Origin: JAWHTC01 sp032586155
Lineage (GTDB): Bacteria; Pseudomonadota; Alphaproteobacteria; Rhodobacterales; Rhodobacteraceae
Length of the DNA: 64,000 nt
Reading direction: 5' to 3'
Assembly (NCBI RefSeq): GCF_032586155.1
Contig: NZ_JAWHTC010000001.1
Location: forward strand, 310,001-374,000
The notes below the pieces were generated by a model. That model was not told the DNA's origin. It saw only the letters and a program-made list of their open reading frames with translations, and did no database searches. Of this stretch, positions 42,252 through 50,694 are shown piece after piece; position 1 is the stretch's first letter, and every line of letters starts with the position of its first letter. The translations under genes and the position numbers were made by a program.

Positions 42252-43496
42252 TCAGGCGGCTTCGGCCGGTTCCTGGCCAAGTTCGTGCAAACTGGCGGCC
42301 AGCTTGGCGATTTCTTTGCGCAGCGGGTTTTTCGCCGCGGCAGTGGCCAGCGGCAGGCCATGGTCGGCGGCCTGCACCACCGGTTTGCCGCCGTCGGGCA
42401 GTTGCAACTCGATTCCGATGTCGAGGCTTTCGCTCAGGCGCTTGACCCGGCTCTTGCCGTTGAGATCGGTGAATTTCGGGGCCCGGTTCAGCACGTAGCG
42501 TAGTTTCTCGACCGGCAGGTCTTCGGCCTGGAGCGCGCGTTTCAGGCGCAGCGTGTTTTGGGCTGACCGCATGTCGAGTTCGAGCATGGCGAAATAGATA
42601 TGCGCGGTGCTGAGAATGGACTCGGTCCATTGCACCAGGGTGGACGGCATGTCGATGATGACATAGTCGAAATGGCTTTTCGCCATGTCGATCACCGCGG
42701 TCACGTCCTCGGACGAGATCAGGTCCAGCGGCAGCATCTCGGTCGGGGCTGTCAGAACCGACAGTTTGTCCTCGTATCCGACAAGCGCCTGTTTGAAAAC
42801 CTCGTCATCCATGCTTTCGGTGTCCGTCAGCATCTCGTAGACCGCCTCGCGGCGGGGAAGGTCGAGATAGGTAGATACGGCGCCAAACTGCAAATCGAGA
42901 TCGATCAGGCAAACTTGTGGCGCTTCTTCCTTGGATATGGTGGCCAGTTCCCAAGCGAGGTTGACGGCAAGCGTAGTGCTGCCGGTGCCGCCGGCAAGAC
43001 CGTGGCTGGCGATGACCACACCGTTGCGATTTCCCCCCGACTTTGCAATCGGCGCCATCGGCACCGCGACCGGGTCGTAAACCGGTTCGGGTGTACGGAT
43101 CCGTTCGATTGCGGCCTGCAATTCGCCTTCGGGAAGCGGGTAGGGCACGAATTCATCAGCCCCCTGGCGCAGAAGCTGGTGCAGCGAGGCGGGGCTGACA
43201 TCTTCGGCGATCAGGATGATCTTGATACCCTTGTCCTTGGCAGCGTCGATGATGTCGCCCAGCATGACGAGCTTTTCCTCGTCGCTTTCGTCGATTGCGA
43301 TAGCAACGAATTCAAGGGATTCGGCCTCGGGCTGATGGAAGAAGGCTTTGGCTTCAGCAAAACCGAGATCCCCCCAGTTTTCTCCCAGAGCGGTCTCCAT
43401 ATCCTCGATCAGCAGGTCGAAATTCTGCACATCGCGCGAGATGGTGCAGGCCTGAAGCGGGCTCAGTTCCGTCGTGAGATGCTCGTTGCTCGTCAT
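42252..43496 (-). CDS. cpaE: Tad localisation protein CpaE/TadZ
   Basis: A protein of 414 aa. An N-terminal receiver-like domain (about 15-125) is followed by a ParA/MinD-type domain. The P-loop is atypical: ASHGLAGGTGSTTLAVNLA lacks the lysine of the standard GKT motif, as is known for TadZ proteins. The switch regions VCLIDLDLQFGAV and YVIIDMPSTLVQW are present. TadZ/CpaE places the pilus machine at the pole. The start is the ATG at 43496, with GGAAACGAGG upstream. It is the first gene of the cpaE-cpaF-tadB-tadC block. Confidence 0.9.
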   Translation of the reverse strand: MTSNEHLTTELSPLQACTISRDVQNFDLLIEDMETALGENWGDLGFAEAKAFFHQPEAESLEFVAIAIDESDEEKLVMLGDIIDAAKDKGIKIILIAEDVSPASLHQLLRQGADEFVPYPLPEGELQAAIERIRTPEPVYDPVAVPMAPIAKSGGNRNGVVIASHGLAGGTGSTTLAVNLAWELATISKEEAPQVCLIDLDLQFGAVSTYLDLPRREAVYEMLTDTESMDDEVFKQALVGYEDKLSVLTAPTEMLPLDLISSEDVTAVIDMAKSHFDYVIIDMPSTLVQWTESILSTAHIYFAMLELDMRSAQNTLRLKRALQAEDLPVEKLRYVLNRAPKFTDLNGKSRVKRLSESLDIGIELQLPDGGKPVVQAADHGLPLATAAAKNPLRKEIAKLAASLHELGQEPAEAA

Positions 43497-43731
43497 TGCC
43501 TCGTTTCCTTTCGGTTCGAACCTTGGCGTTCCAGGGGCCGCGCGCATCGAATACGGCGTTTGAAATGCGGGTCCGGCGCCCAGTTTCGGGAAGGCGCAGT
43601 ATTTCCATTGCGGTCAATTTCATCGGGAACTGGGGCAACATTAGGGCTGAAAAAATGAAATTGTGCGGAATTCTGCGACGATGCGAAGGCAAGACAGGAC
43701 GGCAAAAGGCGGACAGATGGGGCGGGGAGCA

Positions 43732-43768
43732 CAAAAAAAATCCCGCGCCAGGAGAGGCCTGGCGCGGG
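43732..43768 (-). terminator. Rho-independent terminator after the OmpA lipoprotein gene
   Basis: Read on the minus strand: CCCGCGCCAGG, a 5-nt loop, CCTGGCGCGGG, then A and a run of T residues (complement of the A-run 43732-43740). This is a textbook intrinsic terminator. It separates the flp-cpaB-cpaC-ompA side from the cpaE block, whose promoter must then lie in 43497-43731. Confidence 0.9.
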
Positions 43769-43790
43769 TTTCAGAGGGAATGTGGTTTGG

Positions 43791-44450
43791 TTACTCGCTG
43801 GTTTTCAGGTCGTCGCCGGTGATTCCTTCAAGCGTTGTTCGTGACTGAGCGCTTTCGACGTAGTCACGATAGATGATCGCGGCGTATTTGCCGTCCAGAA
43901 CCGATGGATGGCTGCGGACAAAGCCCGAAACCTCGGTCACGGCGCGGCGATTGCGACGGTCGCGGCCCTGCGTGTTAACGATCAGCTGTGTTTCACCCAG
44001 CGACGAGACAGCCTCGAGCCGCGAACGGCTGATGCCCTGGCTGGCGAGGTAGCGCACGACCGCTTTGGCACGGCGCAATCCAAGGCGTTTGTTATAGGCA
44101 TTCGAACCCGGGGCGTCGGCATGACCGAAGACCTTGAAGCGGACCTCGGGGAATTGCCGGATCCAGCGGGCCTGTTGCCGCAGCGTGTCGCGGGCTCCGG
44201 CATCCAGAACTGCGCTGTCAAAGGCAAAGTTCACGTTGGTGGGAACTTCCTGCGCAAAGCGACTGGCCAGCGAAAAGACGAAGGACCGTTCACCCGACAT
44301 GATCTGGGTGTTGTTCATCGTCGCGTTGCCGAAATGGCCGGTATCGATATTGGCACCCGCCTCGCGGAAGAAGGATTGCCCACCGGGAGTGTTCACGGCA
44401 CAGCCAGTAAGCGCCAGAAGGCCGGTGGAGAGGAGAAGTATCTTCTTCAT
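43791..44450 (-). CDS. OmpA-family lipoprotein of the Tad locus
   Basis: A protein of 219 aa. The lipobox is TGLLALTGCAVN. The OmpA/MotB-like domain begins near residue 70 (NVNFAFDSAVLDAGARDTLR) and has the peptidoglycan-binding stretch VFGHADAPGSNAYNKRLGLR and the end motif GRDRRNRRAVTEVSG. It probably ties the secretin to the cell wall. It starts 22 nt after cpaC and ends before a strong terminator. Confidence 0.88.
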   Translation of the reverse strand: MKKILLLSTGLLALTGCAVNTPGGQSFFREAGANIDTGHFGNATMNNTQIMSGERSFVFSLASRFAQEVPTNVNFAFDSAVLDAGARDTLRQQARWIRQFPEVRFKVFGHADAPGSNAYNKRLGLRRAKAVVRYLASQGISRSRLEAVSSLGETQLIVNTQGRDRRNRRAVTEVSGFVRSHPSVLDGKYAAIIYRDYVESAQSRTTLEGITGDDLKTSE

Positions 44451-44472
44451 TGTGTCATGCCCCCGTGCTGCA

Positions 44473-45900
44473 TCAATCCATTACATAGCCGTAAGAACCG
44501 GTAAAGTCCTGTTTGGCTACCTCGCCTGCCGCACCTTTTGTTGGGGTGCGGGCGTCACGCGCCACTTTGCCATTGAGGAACAGGTCCTTTTCGGTTGGCG
44601 GGCGGACCCGATCGGTGGGAAGAACAAAAGCCTCGCCGCGGGTCGGAGTGACCAGGTGGGCGGTGATGATGATCACCAGTTCCGACTGCTGGCGCTGGTA
44701 GCTGGCCGAGCGGAACAGAGCCCCGAGGATCGGCACGTCACCGAGCCACGGCACCTGGCCGTTGGTATCCAAGAAGTCATCCTGCAACAGGCCGGCGATG
44801 GCAAAGCTTTCGCCGTCGCGCATTTCGACCGTGGTCGAGGTTTCGCGGCGCCGGAAGGCATCGACCGAGAAGTTGTTGAAGGTAGCAGCATTGGTCGGGT
44901 CGATCGAGCTGACTGCTGCTTCGAGTTCGAGGTTGATCAGGTCTCCGTCGACAACGCGCGGAATGAAGTTGAGCTCGACCCCGAACGGTTTGAATTCAAT
45001 GGAAATGGTGCCACCATCCTGGGCCACCGGGATCGGGTATTCGCCACCGGCAAGGAACTTGGCCTCTTGCCCCGAAAGGGCGGTCAGGTTCGGTTCGGCC
45101 AGGGTGCGAACAACCCCTTTTGTTTCAAGGGCTTCCAGTAGGACGCCAACCTCGACTGCGCCGGCGTTGAAGCCAAACAGCATGGCGCCGTTCGCCTCGG
45201 AAACACCCGGAACGTTGCCGCCCAGAGAGTTGGCAATGGAGCCGGAGTTATTGTTGGTGTTGGTGCCGCCATTCACGCCCAGGCCACCGCCGAACATGTT
45301 GCCGTTCAGCGCCAGAGAGGTCGAAAGCGATTTCGACACGGTGCGCTGCATCTCGGCAAAGCGGACCTTGAGCATGACCTGCTGGACGCCACCGACGCCC
45401 ATCAGGTTCGATACACGCTCGGGTGCGTAACGTTCGGCCAGGTCCAGTGCGCGTTGCAGGCGCGCCGAGGAAGATACGGTGCCACTGAGCACGATACCGT
45501 CATTGGCCGTGCGCACTTCGATCTTTTCGCCGGGCAGGATCTGCCGCAGGCGTTCCTTGAATTCGGAAATGTCGGGCGCGACGCGCACATCGACATTGGT
45601 GATCAGCTGGCCGTTGGGATCCAGCAGCGTCAGCGTGGTCATCCCCGGCGATTTGCCAAGAACATAGATTGTCCGGTCGCTGAGCGACGAGATGTCCGCG
45701 ATCTGCGGGTTGGCGATGGAAAGCTCCGCAAAGGGTGTGTCGCTTTCGACCACAACGGCGCGGTTCATCGGCACGCTCAGGTTGGAAGATGTGCCGCGTT
45801 TGACCACGCGAAGGTTTTCGGCCTGACCAACGGTCGGCACGTGGGCAACGCCCAAGGTAAGGCCCAAAAGGGCCGCTGTTAGAAGTCTGCTCATTTTCAT
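44473..45900 (-). CDS. cpaC: Tad outer-membrane secretin CpaC/RcpA
   Basis: An exported protein of 475 aa, with signal peptide SRLLTAALLGLTLGVAHVP. The N-terminal pilus-secretin domain (NRAVVVESDTPFAELSIANP, DRTIYVLGKSPGMTTLTLLD) is followed by a BON-like part and the secretin core (VMLKVRFAEMQRTVSKSL; EPNLTALSGQEAKFLAGGEY; DLINLELEAAVSSIDPTNA). It forms the multimeric channel for the Flp pilus. It is preceded by a 234-bp gap with a hairpin after cpaB. Confidence 0.94.
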   Translation of the reverse strand: MKMSRLLTAALLGLTLGVAHVPTVGQAENLRVVKRGTSSNLSVPMNRAVVVESDTPFAELSIANPQIADISSLSDRTIYVLGKSPGMTTLTLLDPNGQLITNVDVRVAPDISEFKERLRQILPGEKIEVRTANDGIVLSGTVSSSARLQRALDLAERYAPERVSNLMGVGGVQQVMLKVRFAEMQRTVSKSLSTSLALNGNMFGGGLGVNGGTNTNNNSGSIANSLGGNVPGVSEANGAMLFGFNAGAVEVGVLLEALETKGVVRTLAEPNLTALSGQEAKFLAGGEYPIPVAQDGGTISIEFKPFGVELNFIPRVVDGDLINLELEAAVSSIDPTNAATFNNFSVDAFRRRETSTTVEMRDGESFAIAGLLQDDFLDTNGQVPWLGDVPILGALFRSASYQRQQSELVIIITAHLVTPTRGEAFVLPTDRVRPPTEKDLFLNGKVARDARTPTKGAAGEVAKQDFTGSYGYVMD

Positions 45901-46075
45901 TGTGACCTGCCTCTCCGATCACGCCTCGTTTGCGGGTCTTGTTGCCCGTATTTCGCCGAACCATGCGCCAGTTTTAGTTTTTTTGCAAGAATCAATGGGT
46001 TCTCGCGATGCATTTATGTGGATAACTGGCAACAGACGAGGCCGATGGCCGACCTGTTGCCCCGCACCAAACGTA

Positions 46076-46102
46076 AAACGGGGAGCATTTTGCCCCCCGT
46101 TT
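46076..46102 (-). terminator. Hairpin between cpaB and cpaC
   Basis: AAACGGGG and CCCCGTTT are 8-bp arms with an 11-nt loop, 33 bp after the cpaB stop. It may be a partial terminator that keeps secretin expression below that of upstream genes. The rest of 45901-46134 shows nothing else. Confidence 0.55.
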
Positions 46103-46134
46103 TTGATCTTTTTCGCAGCCCATCCGCGCAACCT

Positions 46135-46983
46135 TCAGTTGGTGCAGGGGATTGGAATTTCAACCACTTCCGCGCCACGGCGGGTGCGGATGGTGCAGAC
46201 TTTTTTCTCGGCCGCTTTCGGGGCAGGGGCCTCGGCCCGGGCGATTCCCAGCAGGCTGTTCTGGTCGATTTCGATGTCGGCGGCGACGGTATCGTCTTCG
46301 GAGCCGACCAGCGACAGAGACAGGCGTCCGGTCGATTGAGCCTGGGCGAGACCGGCAACCTGTTGCGGTTTGACCGACACGGTCACCGTGCGCGCAATCG
46401 ATGCCTTGGGGCTGTCGACATTGGCGGACTGGTCGATTGCGACGATCTGGACCGCAGCCTCGATCAGCTTAGTTATTTCGCGACGCTTGCCATCCGAGGT
46501 CAAGACATCACCGGTCCAGTAGACATCGACCTTGTGGCCGGGTCGCAGGAAGCCTGAAACGCCGGAGGTCACGTCAACCTTGATGGCAAAGGCGCGCATG
46601 CCACGCTCAAGGAGCGATGTGATCCCGGCCTTTTCACCAGGCTTGGTCACTTTGATCGCGGTCACCGGTTCGTTACGTTCGATGGCGCGCAGCATCACTC
46701 GCGGTGTGTCCGGGATAGGGAAGAGCTGTTCTTCCTTGAAGTAGGCACCTTCAACTTTCAGGTGACGCGGCCACTTGACCTTGGCCACGTCGGCTTTGGT
46801 GATCTCGTCACCGTATTTCATTGCCTTGGTCGCGACGTAAATCTCGACCATATCGACCGACCCGCCGCTGGCGCGGCGTTCGAGTTCGGCCTCATAGGCG
46901 GAAAACTTGGTTTGCGCCATATAGACGGCAAACCCGGCCAAACCGATCCCTACGATCAGAACAAGTCCAAAAACGGCTCGCAT
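46135..46983 (-). CDS. cpaB: Tad pilus assembly protein CpaB/RcpC
   Basis: A protein of 282 aa. An N-terminal membrane helix or uncleaved signal (AVFGLVLIVGIGLAGFAVYM) is followed by a SAF domain (ATKAMKYGDEITKADVAKVK; PRVMLRAIERNEPVTAIKV) and an RcpC/CpaB C-terminal domain (AIKVDVTSGVSGFLRPGHKV). SAF-domain CpaB proteins are thought to contact peptidoglycan or stabilise the secretin. The start is the ATG at 46983, with GAGAGG upstream; a longer frame upstream has no such signal. Confidence 0.92.
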   Translation of the reverse strand: MRAVFGLVLIVGIGLAGFAVYMAQTKFSAYEAELERRASGGSVDMVEIYVATKAMKYGDEITKADVAKVKWPRHLKVEGAYFKEEQLFPIPDTPRVMLRAIERNEPVTAIKVTKPGEKAGITSLLERGMRAFAIKVDVTSGVSGFLRPGHKVDVYWTGDVLTSDGKRREITKLIEAAVQIVAIDQSANVDSPKASIARTVTVSVKPQQVAGLAQAQSTGRLSLSLVGSEDDTVAADIEIDQNSLLGIARAEAPAPKAAEKKVCTIRTRRGAEVVEIPIPCTN

Positions 46984-47186
46984 GGTTCTACCTCTCGTTA
47001 TTTGTCCGGCGGGGTGCCGGGTGCGCAATGGGCACAGTGTTTCCTGACCGGTGTGACACGTAAATGTGTCCAAATATGGGAATGCGCGTGACCCTATCCC
47101 GGCGATTCAATCCGCGTTCCCCAGGCCGCCAGTGGGAGCGGTCGAGGCGCTATACTCGTAAGGAAGGCTTGTTAACTCAAATATGA

Positions 47187-47217
47187 GAACGGGCCGCCCA
47201 TGCTGGGCGGCCCGTTC
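47187..47217 (-). terminator. Strong hairpin downstream of flp
   Basis: GAACGGGCCGCCCA and TGGGCGGCCCGTTC are 14-bp perfect arms with a 3-nt loop, 26 bp after the pilin stop. It should end or stabilise most flp mRNA, giving pilin in excess over cpaB, which lies 204 bp past the hairpin. Confidence 0.8.
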
Positions 47218-47242
47218 CGAATTCTGTCAAACACGGTTCAGA

Positions 47243-47428
47243 TTAGAACGTGTCGGGGCCGTGGCTGCCCATGTAGTCCGCGGTCGACGAGGTCAGACCG
47301 GTTGCGCCGGTTTTGATCGACGAGTAAGCGGCAACGGCCAGGCCAACAACAGCTGCGGTCAGCACAACCCAGTCAACCGTAACGGCGCCGTCTTCGTCTT
47401 TGCGGAAATTTTTGATGAATTTGATCAT
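47243..47428 (-). CDS. flp: Flp/Fap-type major pilin
   Basis: A pre-pilin of 61 aa. A short basic leader (MIKFIKNFRKDEDG) ends in Gly, the likely cleavage point for the prepilin peptidase. The hydrophobic assembly helix AVTVDWVVLTAAVVGLAVAA follows. The usual Glu5-Tyr6 of Flp pilins is Asp5-Trp6 here. The C-terminal tail is polar (SSIKTGATGLTSSTADYMG). The start is the ATG at 47428, with GGAGGG upstream. Mature pilin would be about 47 aa. Confidence 0.93.
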   Translation of the reverse strand: MIKFIKNFRKDEDGAVTVDWVVLTAAVVGLAVAAYSSIKTGATGLTSSTADYMGSHGPDTF

Positions 47429-47831
47429 GGTTCGTCCCTCCAAAGGATCAGTTAGATTACATTACCCTGGCAGCGACTGTGTTGAACCGTTCTCTCTCAT
47501 TGGTCCGTCGCCGTCTTGGCATGGGCTTAATAAGCCATTGGATTCGGGCAGGATTGGGGCACGAATTTAGCAATTCAGGTCAATTTCGGTGACAACGGGC
47601 TGTTTTTTGTTAACCCATTGAAAAGAAGTGTAAAAAAACTGAAAGAAATCTGTTGGCCCGGTGTTTGAGCGCGTTCGGCGTGGCAAATGTGGCATATTTC
47701 TTGGTTAATTTCCGGGGAAAACTGGCCTGAACCGCCCAGTTCTGCGACTATTTGGTTAATAAAGGGGTGCTTCAGGCGCGTATCAAGCGGCGGACCCCCA
47801 TAAATATGACGAGGCAGGAAAGATCGCAGCC
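47429..47831. promoter_or_regulatory. Divergent promoter region of flp and the lytic transglycosylase
   Basis: A 403-bp gap, AT-richer than its surroundings. It holds GTTAACC (47609-47615), two direct repeats of TTGGTTAAT 51 bp apart (47701-47709 and 47752-47760), and a short palindrome GGCTTAATAAGCC (47524-47536). The TTAAC/TTAAT boxes resemble CtrA half sites; Tad pili are under CtrA control in Caulobacter. No gene or RNA is evident. Confidence 0.45.
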
Positions 47832-48710
47832 ATGCGACGCATTTTATTGAAAGCGGCTGTCGCCTTTTGCGCGGCGGCCCCTATGGTTCTGGCACCGGCC
47901 CTGGCCGATAGCCCAAAGCCGTTTCCGCAATTCACGTTCAAATCGGTCAAGCCGCCAAAGAAGGGCGGGGGCAAGCGGATCACCATCGGCGTGACCCCCG
48001 AGGACATGGCGCGGCAGAACCCCAAGCTGGGGAAGAAAGCCGAACCCGAGGCCGAATCCGAAAGCGGTGCGGCAACGGAGGCGAACGCTGCACCCAAGGT
48101 GCCAAGCGAGAGCTATACCTGGTTCTGGGACAAGATTTCCCCTGCGATTGATCAAAGCGGGCCCGGACGGCTGGAATTGGCGCTGAACCGGATTGCCAAT
48201 CCACCTGCGGGGAAAGCTACGGTCAAAGCGCCCCGGTTGCAGGGGTTGCAGGATATAGCGCGCGCACGCGGGGCGGATATACTGCTGGCCACGGTGGGCA
48301 CCGAGGTGTCGCCGGCGTTGGTGCTGGCGGTGATCTCGGTGGAATCGGCGGGCAAGGCGGATGCGACAAGCAGTGCCGGCGCGCAGGGGCTGATGCAGCT
48401 GATGCCCGACACGGCGGCGCGGTTCGGGGTCAGCGATGCGACGGTCGCGGCCGAGAATATCAAGGGCGGGGTCAAGTTCCTGAACTACCTGATGAAGGAG
48501 TTCGACAACGACCCGATTCTGGTGTTGGCCGGGTATAATGCGGGCGAGGGCGCGGTGAAGAAAAATGCCGGCGTGCCGCCCTATGCCGAGACCCGCGACT
48601 ACGTACCCAAGGTATTGGCGGCGTTCAAGACGGCGCGGGGGCTGTGCCTGACGCCGCCGCAACTGGTGTCGGATGGCTGTGTTTTCAACGTCGATGTCAG
48701 CGGGGGCTAG
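47832..48710 (+). CDS. Lytic transglycosylase (SLT domain)
   Basis: A protein of 292 aa. The signal peptide ILLKAAVAFCAAAPMVLAPA is followed by a lysine/proline-rich linker and then an SLT domain. The catalytic Glu is in VLAVISVESAGKADATSSAG, followed by AQGLMQLMPDTAARFGV and LVLAGYNAGEGAVKK. It cleaves the glycan strands of peptidoglycan in the periplasm. Divergent from flp, it could open the wall for the pilus machine, although that is inference. A gap of 3 nt to the UbiA gene suggests cotranscription. Confidence 0.9.
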   Translation: MRRILLKAAVAFCAAAPMVLAPALADSPKPFPQFTFKSVKPPKKGGGKRITIGVTPEDMARQNPKLGKKAEPEAESESGAATEANAAPKVPSESYTWFWDKISPAIDQSGPGRLELALNRIANPPAGKATVKAPRLQGLQDIARARGADILLATVGTEVSPALVLAVISVESAGKADATSSAGAQGLMQLMPDTAARFGVSDATVAAENIKGGVKFLNYLMKEFDNDPILVLAGYNAGEGAVKKNAGVPPYAETRDYVPKVLAAFKTARGLCLTPPQLVSDGCVFNVDVSGG

Positions 48711-48713
48711 GGG

Positions 48714-49889
48714 ATGAGCAACATGGAACCGCTGGTTCTGCGGTTGGCCGGGGGGTTCCTGCGGACGGACCCGAGCCTGGAGCGACGGCTGGATGCCATT
48801 ACCGGCGACGGGGTGCTTCGGGCCGATCTGTTGCCGGTCTCGGACGCGGCACTGGCGAAGATTGAGGCAGCGCGGACCGAGGGGCGGCAGGTTCTGCTGT
48901 GTTCGAAAGGGGATGCGAGGCTTGCCGAGGAGCTGGCGACGCTGCATGGGCTCGATGGGGTCTCCGACGCGCCGGGGCAAGCGGTGGCGCAGGGCTGGCA
49001 TCCGCGCGACATGGCCCGCGCGCTGCGGCCGCATCAATGGGTGAAGAATATCCTGCTGCTATTGCCTTTGCTGGCGGCGCACAGGTTCGAATGGGCGGCG
49101 ATTGCACAGGTTCTGCTGGGCATGGTGGCGTTTTCCGCCGCGGCCTCGTCGATCTATGTGGTTAATGATCTGCTTGATCTCGAGGCCGACCGGCTGCACG
49201 AAAAAAAATGCAAACGCCCCTTTGCCAGCGGTGCGGTGCCGATCCGTGCGGGGGTGGGCGCGTTTTTCGTTCTGGTGGCCCTCGCATTGGGGCTTGGCGC
49301 GATGCTGGGGCCGCTGTTCGTGGTAGTCACGGTATTCTATGTCGCCCTGTCGATCGTCTATTCCTTCCGCCTGAAGCGCGCCCGTTGGGTCGATATCGGT
49401 ACTTTGGCCTCGCTTTATACTATCCGCGTGGTGGCGGGGGCCGCTGCGGTTCAGGTCGAAAGTTCAATCTACATGGTCATTTTCGTCTTCCCGGTCTTCC
49501 TGACCTTAGGGGCGGTCAAGCGGTTGACCGAGCTGACCTTGGCCAAGAATGATGACCCGTTGCCGGGACGGGGCTATGGCCGACCCGATCGTGGCAAGCT
49601 GTTGAACCTGTCGATGCTGGGTATGCTTGCGTCGCTGGTGGTGTTCTTTCTTTATACCATGTCGGATCAGGCGCGGGCGCTCTACCCGGATCGCTGGATC
49701 CTGTGGTTGGCGATGATCCCATTGGCGGGGTGGCTGTTCCGGATGGTGCGGCTTGGGTTCTATGGCAAGCAGGACTACGACCCAATTGTCTTCGCCATGC
49801 GCGACAAGCGGGGGCTGGGGTTGATCATGATTACCCTGGCGCTGATGTGGTACGCCGCCGGGCTCTGGGCGAAATGGCTGGGATTGTGA
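48714..49889 (+). CDS. UbiA-family polyprenyl-phosphate phosphoribosyltransferase-like protein with truncated HAD-like N-terminus
   Basis: A protein of 391 aa with about nine membrane helices. The UbiA aspartate motif is NDLLDLEADRLHEKK, followed by RPFASGAVP. The stretch LYTIRVVAGAAAV and LGAVKRLTEL resembles decaprenyl-phosphate phosphoribosyltransferase (Rv3806c type) rather than ubiquinone enzymes. The first 100 residues look like the HAD domain fused to many such proteins, but shortened and with the catalytic DxDGT replaced (LRLAGGFLRTDPSLERRL). With the DprE1- and DprE2-like genes on the other strand it could start a lipid-linked arabinose pathway. A second ATG lies three codons in. Confidence 0.75.
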   Translation: MSNMEPLVLRLAGGFLRTDPSLERRLDAITGDGVLRADLLPVSDAALAKIEAARTEGRQVLLCSKGDARLAEELATLHGLDGVSDAPGQAVAQGWHPRDMARALRPHQWVKNILLLLPLLAAHRFEWAAIAQVLLGMVAFSAAASSIYVVNDLLDLEADRLHEKKCKRPFASGAVPIRAGVGAFFVLVALALGLGAMLGPLFVVVTVFYVALSIVYSFRLKRARWVDIGTLASLYTIRVVAGAAAVQVESSIYMVIFVFPVFLTLGAVKRLTELTLAKNDDPLPGRGYGRPDRGKLLNLSMLGMLASLVVFFLYTMSDQARALYPDRWILWLAMIPLAGWLFRMVRLGFYGKQDYDPIVFAMRDKRGLGLIMITLALMWYAAGLWAKWLGL

Positions 49890-49897
49890 GCCGGGGC

Positions 49898-49913
49898 GCC
49901 GCCGCGCGGCGGC
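49898..49913. terminator. GC palindrome between convergent genes
   Basis: GCCGCCGCGCGGCGGC is a perfect 16-bp palindrome 9 bp after the UbiA stop. It probably serves as terminator for the UbiA and SDR genes, which end 64 bp apart. Confidence 0.5.
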
Positions 49914-49953
49914 TTGGGACGCGCGCGCCCGCGTGGCCCCCGAATGACCTGTG

Positions 49954-50691
49954 TCAGATCGAGAGCTTCTTGAAAATCGGCTCCGGAATGGAGCGGATGA
50001 TGAGCATGATGTAGCGCCAGAAGAACGGCGTGTAGATCACATTCTTGCGCTTCTCCACGGCGCGGAGGATGTCCGAGGCCACCTTTTCCGGCGGGGCGAC
50101 AAGGAACATGCCTTCGATCCCCCAGGTCATTGCTGTGTCGACAAAGCCCGGTTTCACGGTGACGACGTGGCCACCCGAGCGGGTCAGGCGGTTCCTGAGC
50201 CCCGACAGATAGGTGTGGAATCCGGCCTTGGCAGCGCCATAGACATAGTTGCCGAGGCGGCCGCGATCCCCGGCCACCGAGCCCACCCCAACGATTGTCC
50301 CGCCGCCGCGCTCCTCCATCAGGGGCGCCATCATTTGCAGGAACCGCGCCGGGCCAGTGAAGCTGTCGGTCACAGTGCCGTCGATCAGCGACGGGTCGGA
50401 GTCGATCGTCTCTTGCTCGGGCATGGAGCCGACGAAGACCGCGGCGTTCAGCATGCCGGGCTGATCTGAGAGCGTTTCAATTAGAGGTGTGAATGTTGCC
50501 GGCTTACGGGCATCAAACGCCACGGCCTCGGCCGAGGCGGCGCCGCGGGCGGTGCAATCAGCGGCGAGACGTTTCATGTCTTCCATGTCACGACCAGCGA
50601 GCAAAAGCGCGTGGCCCTGTTCGGACAGCGCGCGCGACAGGGCGCGGGCCATGGACGAGGTGGCACCGAGGATGATCCAGGTCTCTTGCAT
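49954..50691 (-). CDS. Short-chain dehydrogenase, DprE2-like
   Basis: A protein of 245 aa with a Rossmann fold. The nucleotide loop is reduced to ILGATSSMARALSRAL. The catalytic Ser is in GVGSVAGDRG and Tyr/Lys in YVYGAAKAGF. The C-terminus has a hydrophobic helix (WRYIMLIIRSIPEPIF), so it may sit at the membrane. In mycobacteria DprE2 reduces the keto sugar made by DprE1. Here it follows the DprE1-like gene by 3 nt, so the same two-step epimerisation is likely. Confidence 0.75.
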   Translation of the reverse strand: MQETWIILGATSSMARALSRALSEQGHALLLAGRDMEDMKRLAADCTARGAASAEAVAFDARKPATFTPLIETLSDQPGMLNAAVFVGSMPEQETIDSDPSLIDGTVTDSFTGPARFLQMMAPLMEERGGGTIVGVGSVAGDRGRLGNYVYGAAKAGFHTYLSGLRNRLTRSGGHVVTVKPGFVDTAMTWGIEGMFLVAPPEKVASDILRAVEKRKNVIYTPFFWRYIMLIIRSIPEPIFKKLSI

Positions 50692-50694
50692 GTC

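Noticed and set aside
47844..49037. A 397-codon open frame antisense to the lytic transglycosylase and UbiA genes
   Set aside because: Arg/Gln-rich shadow of two well-supported plus-strand genes.
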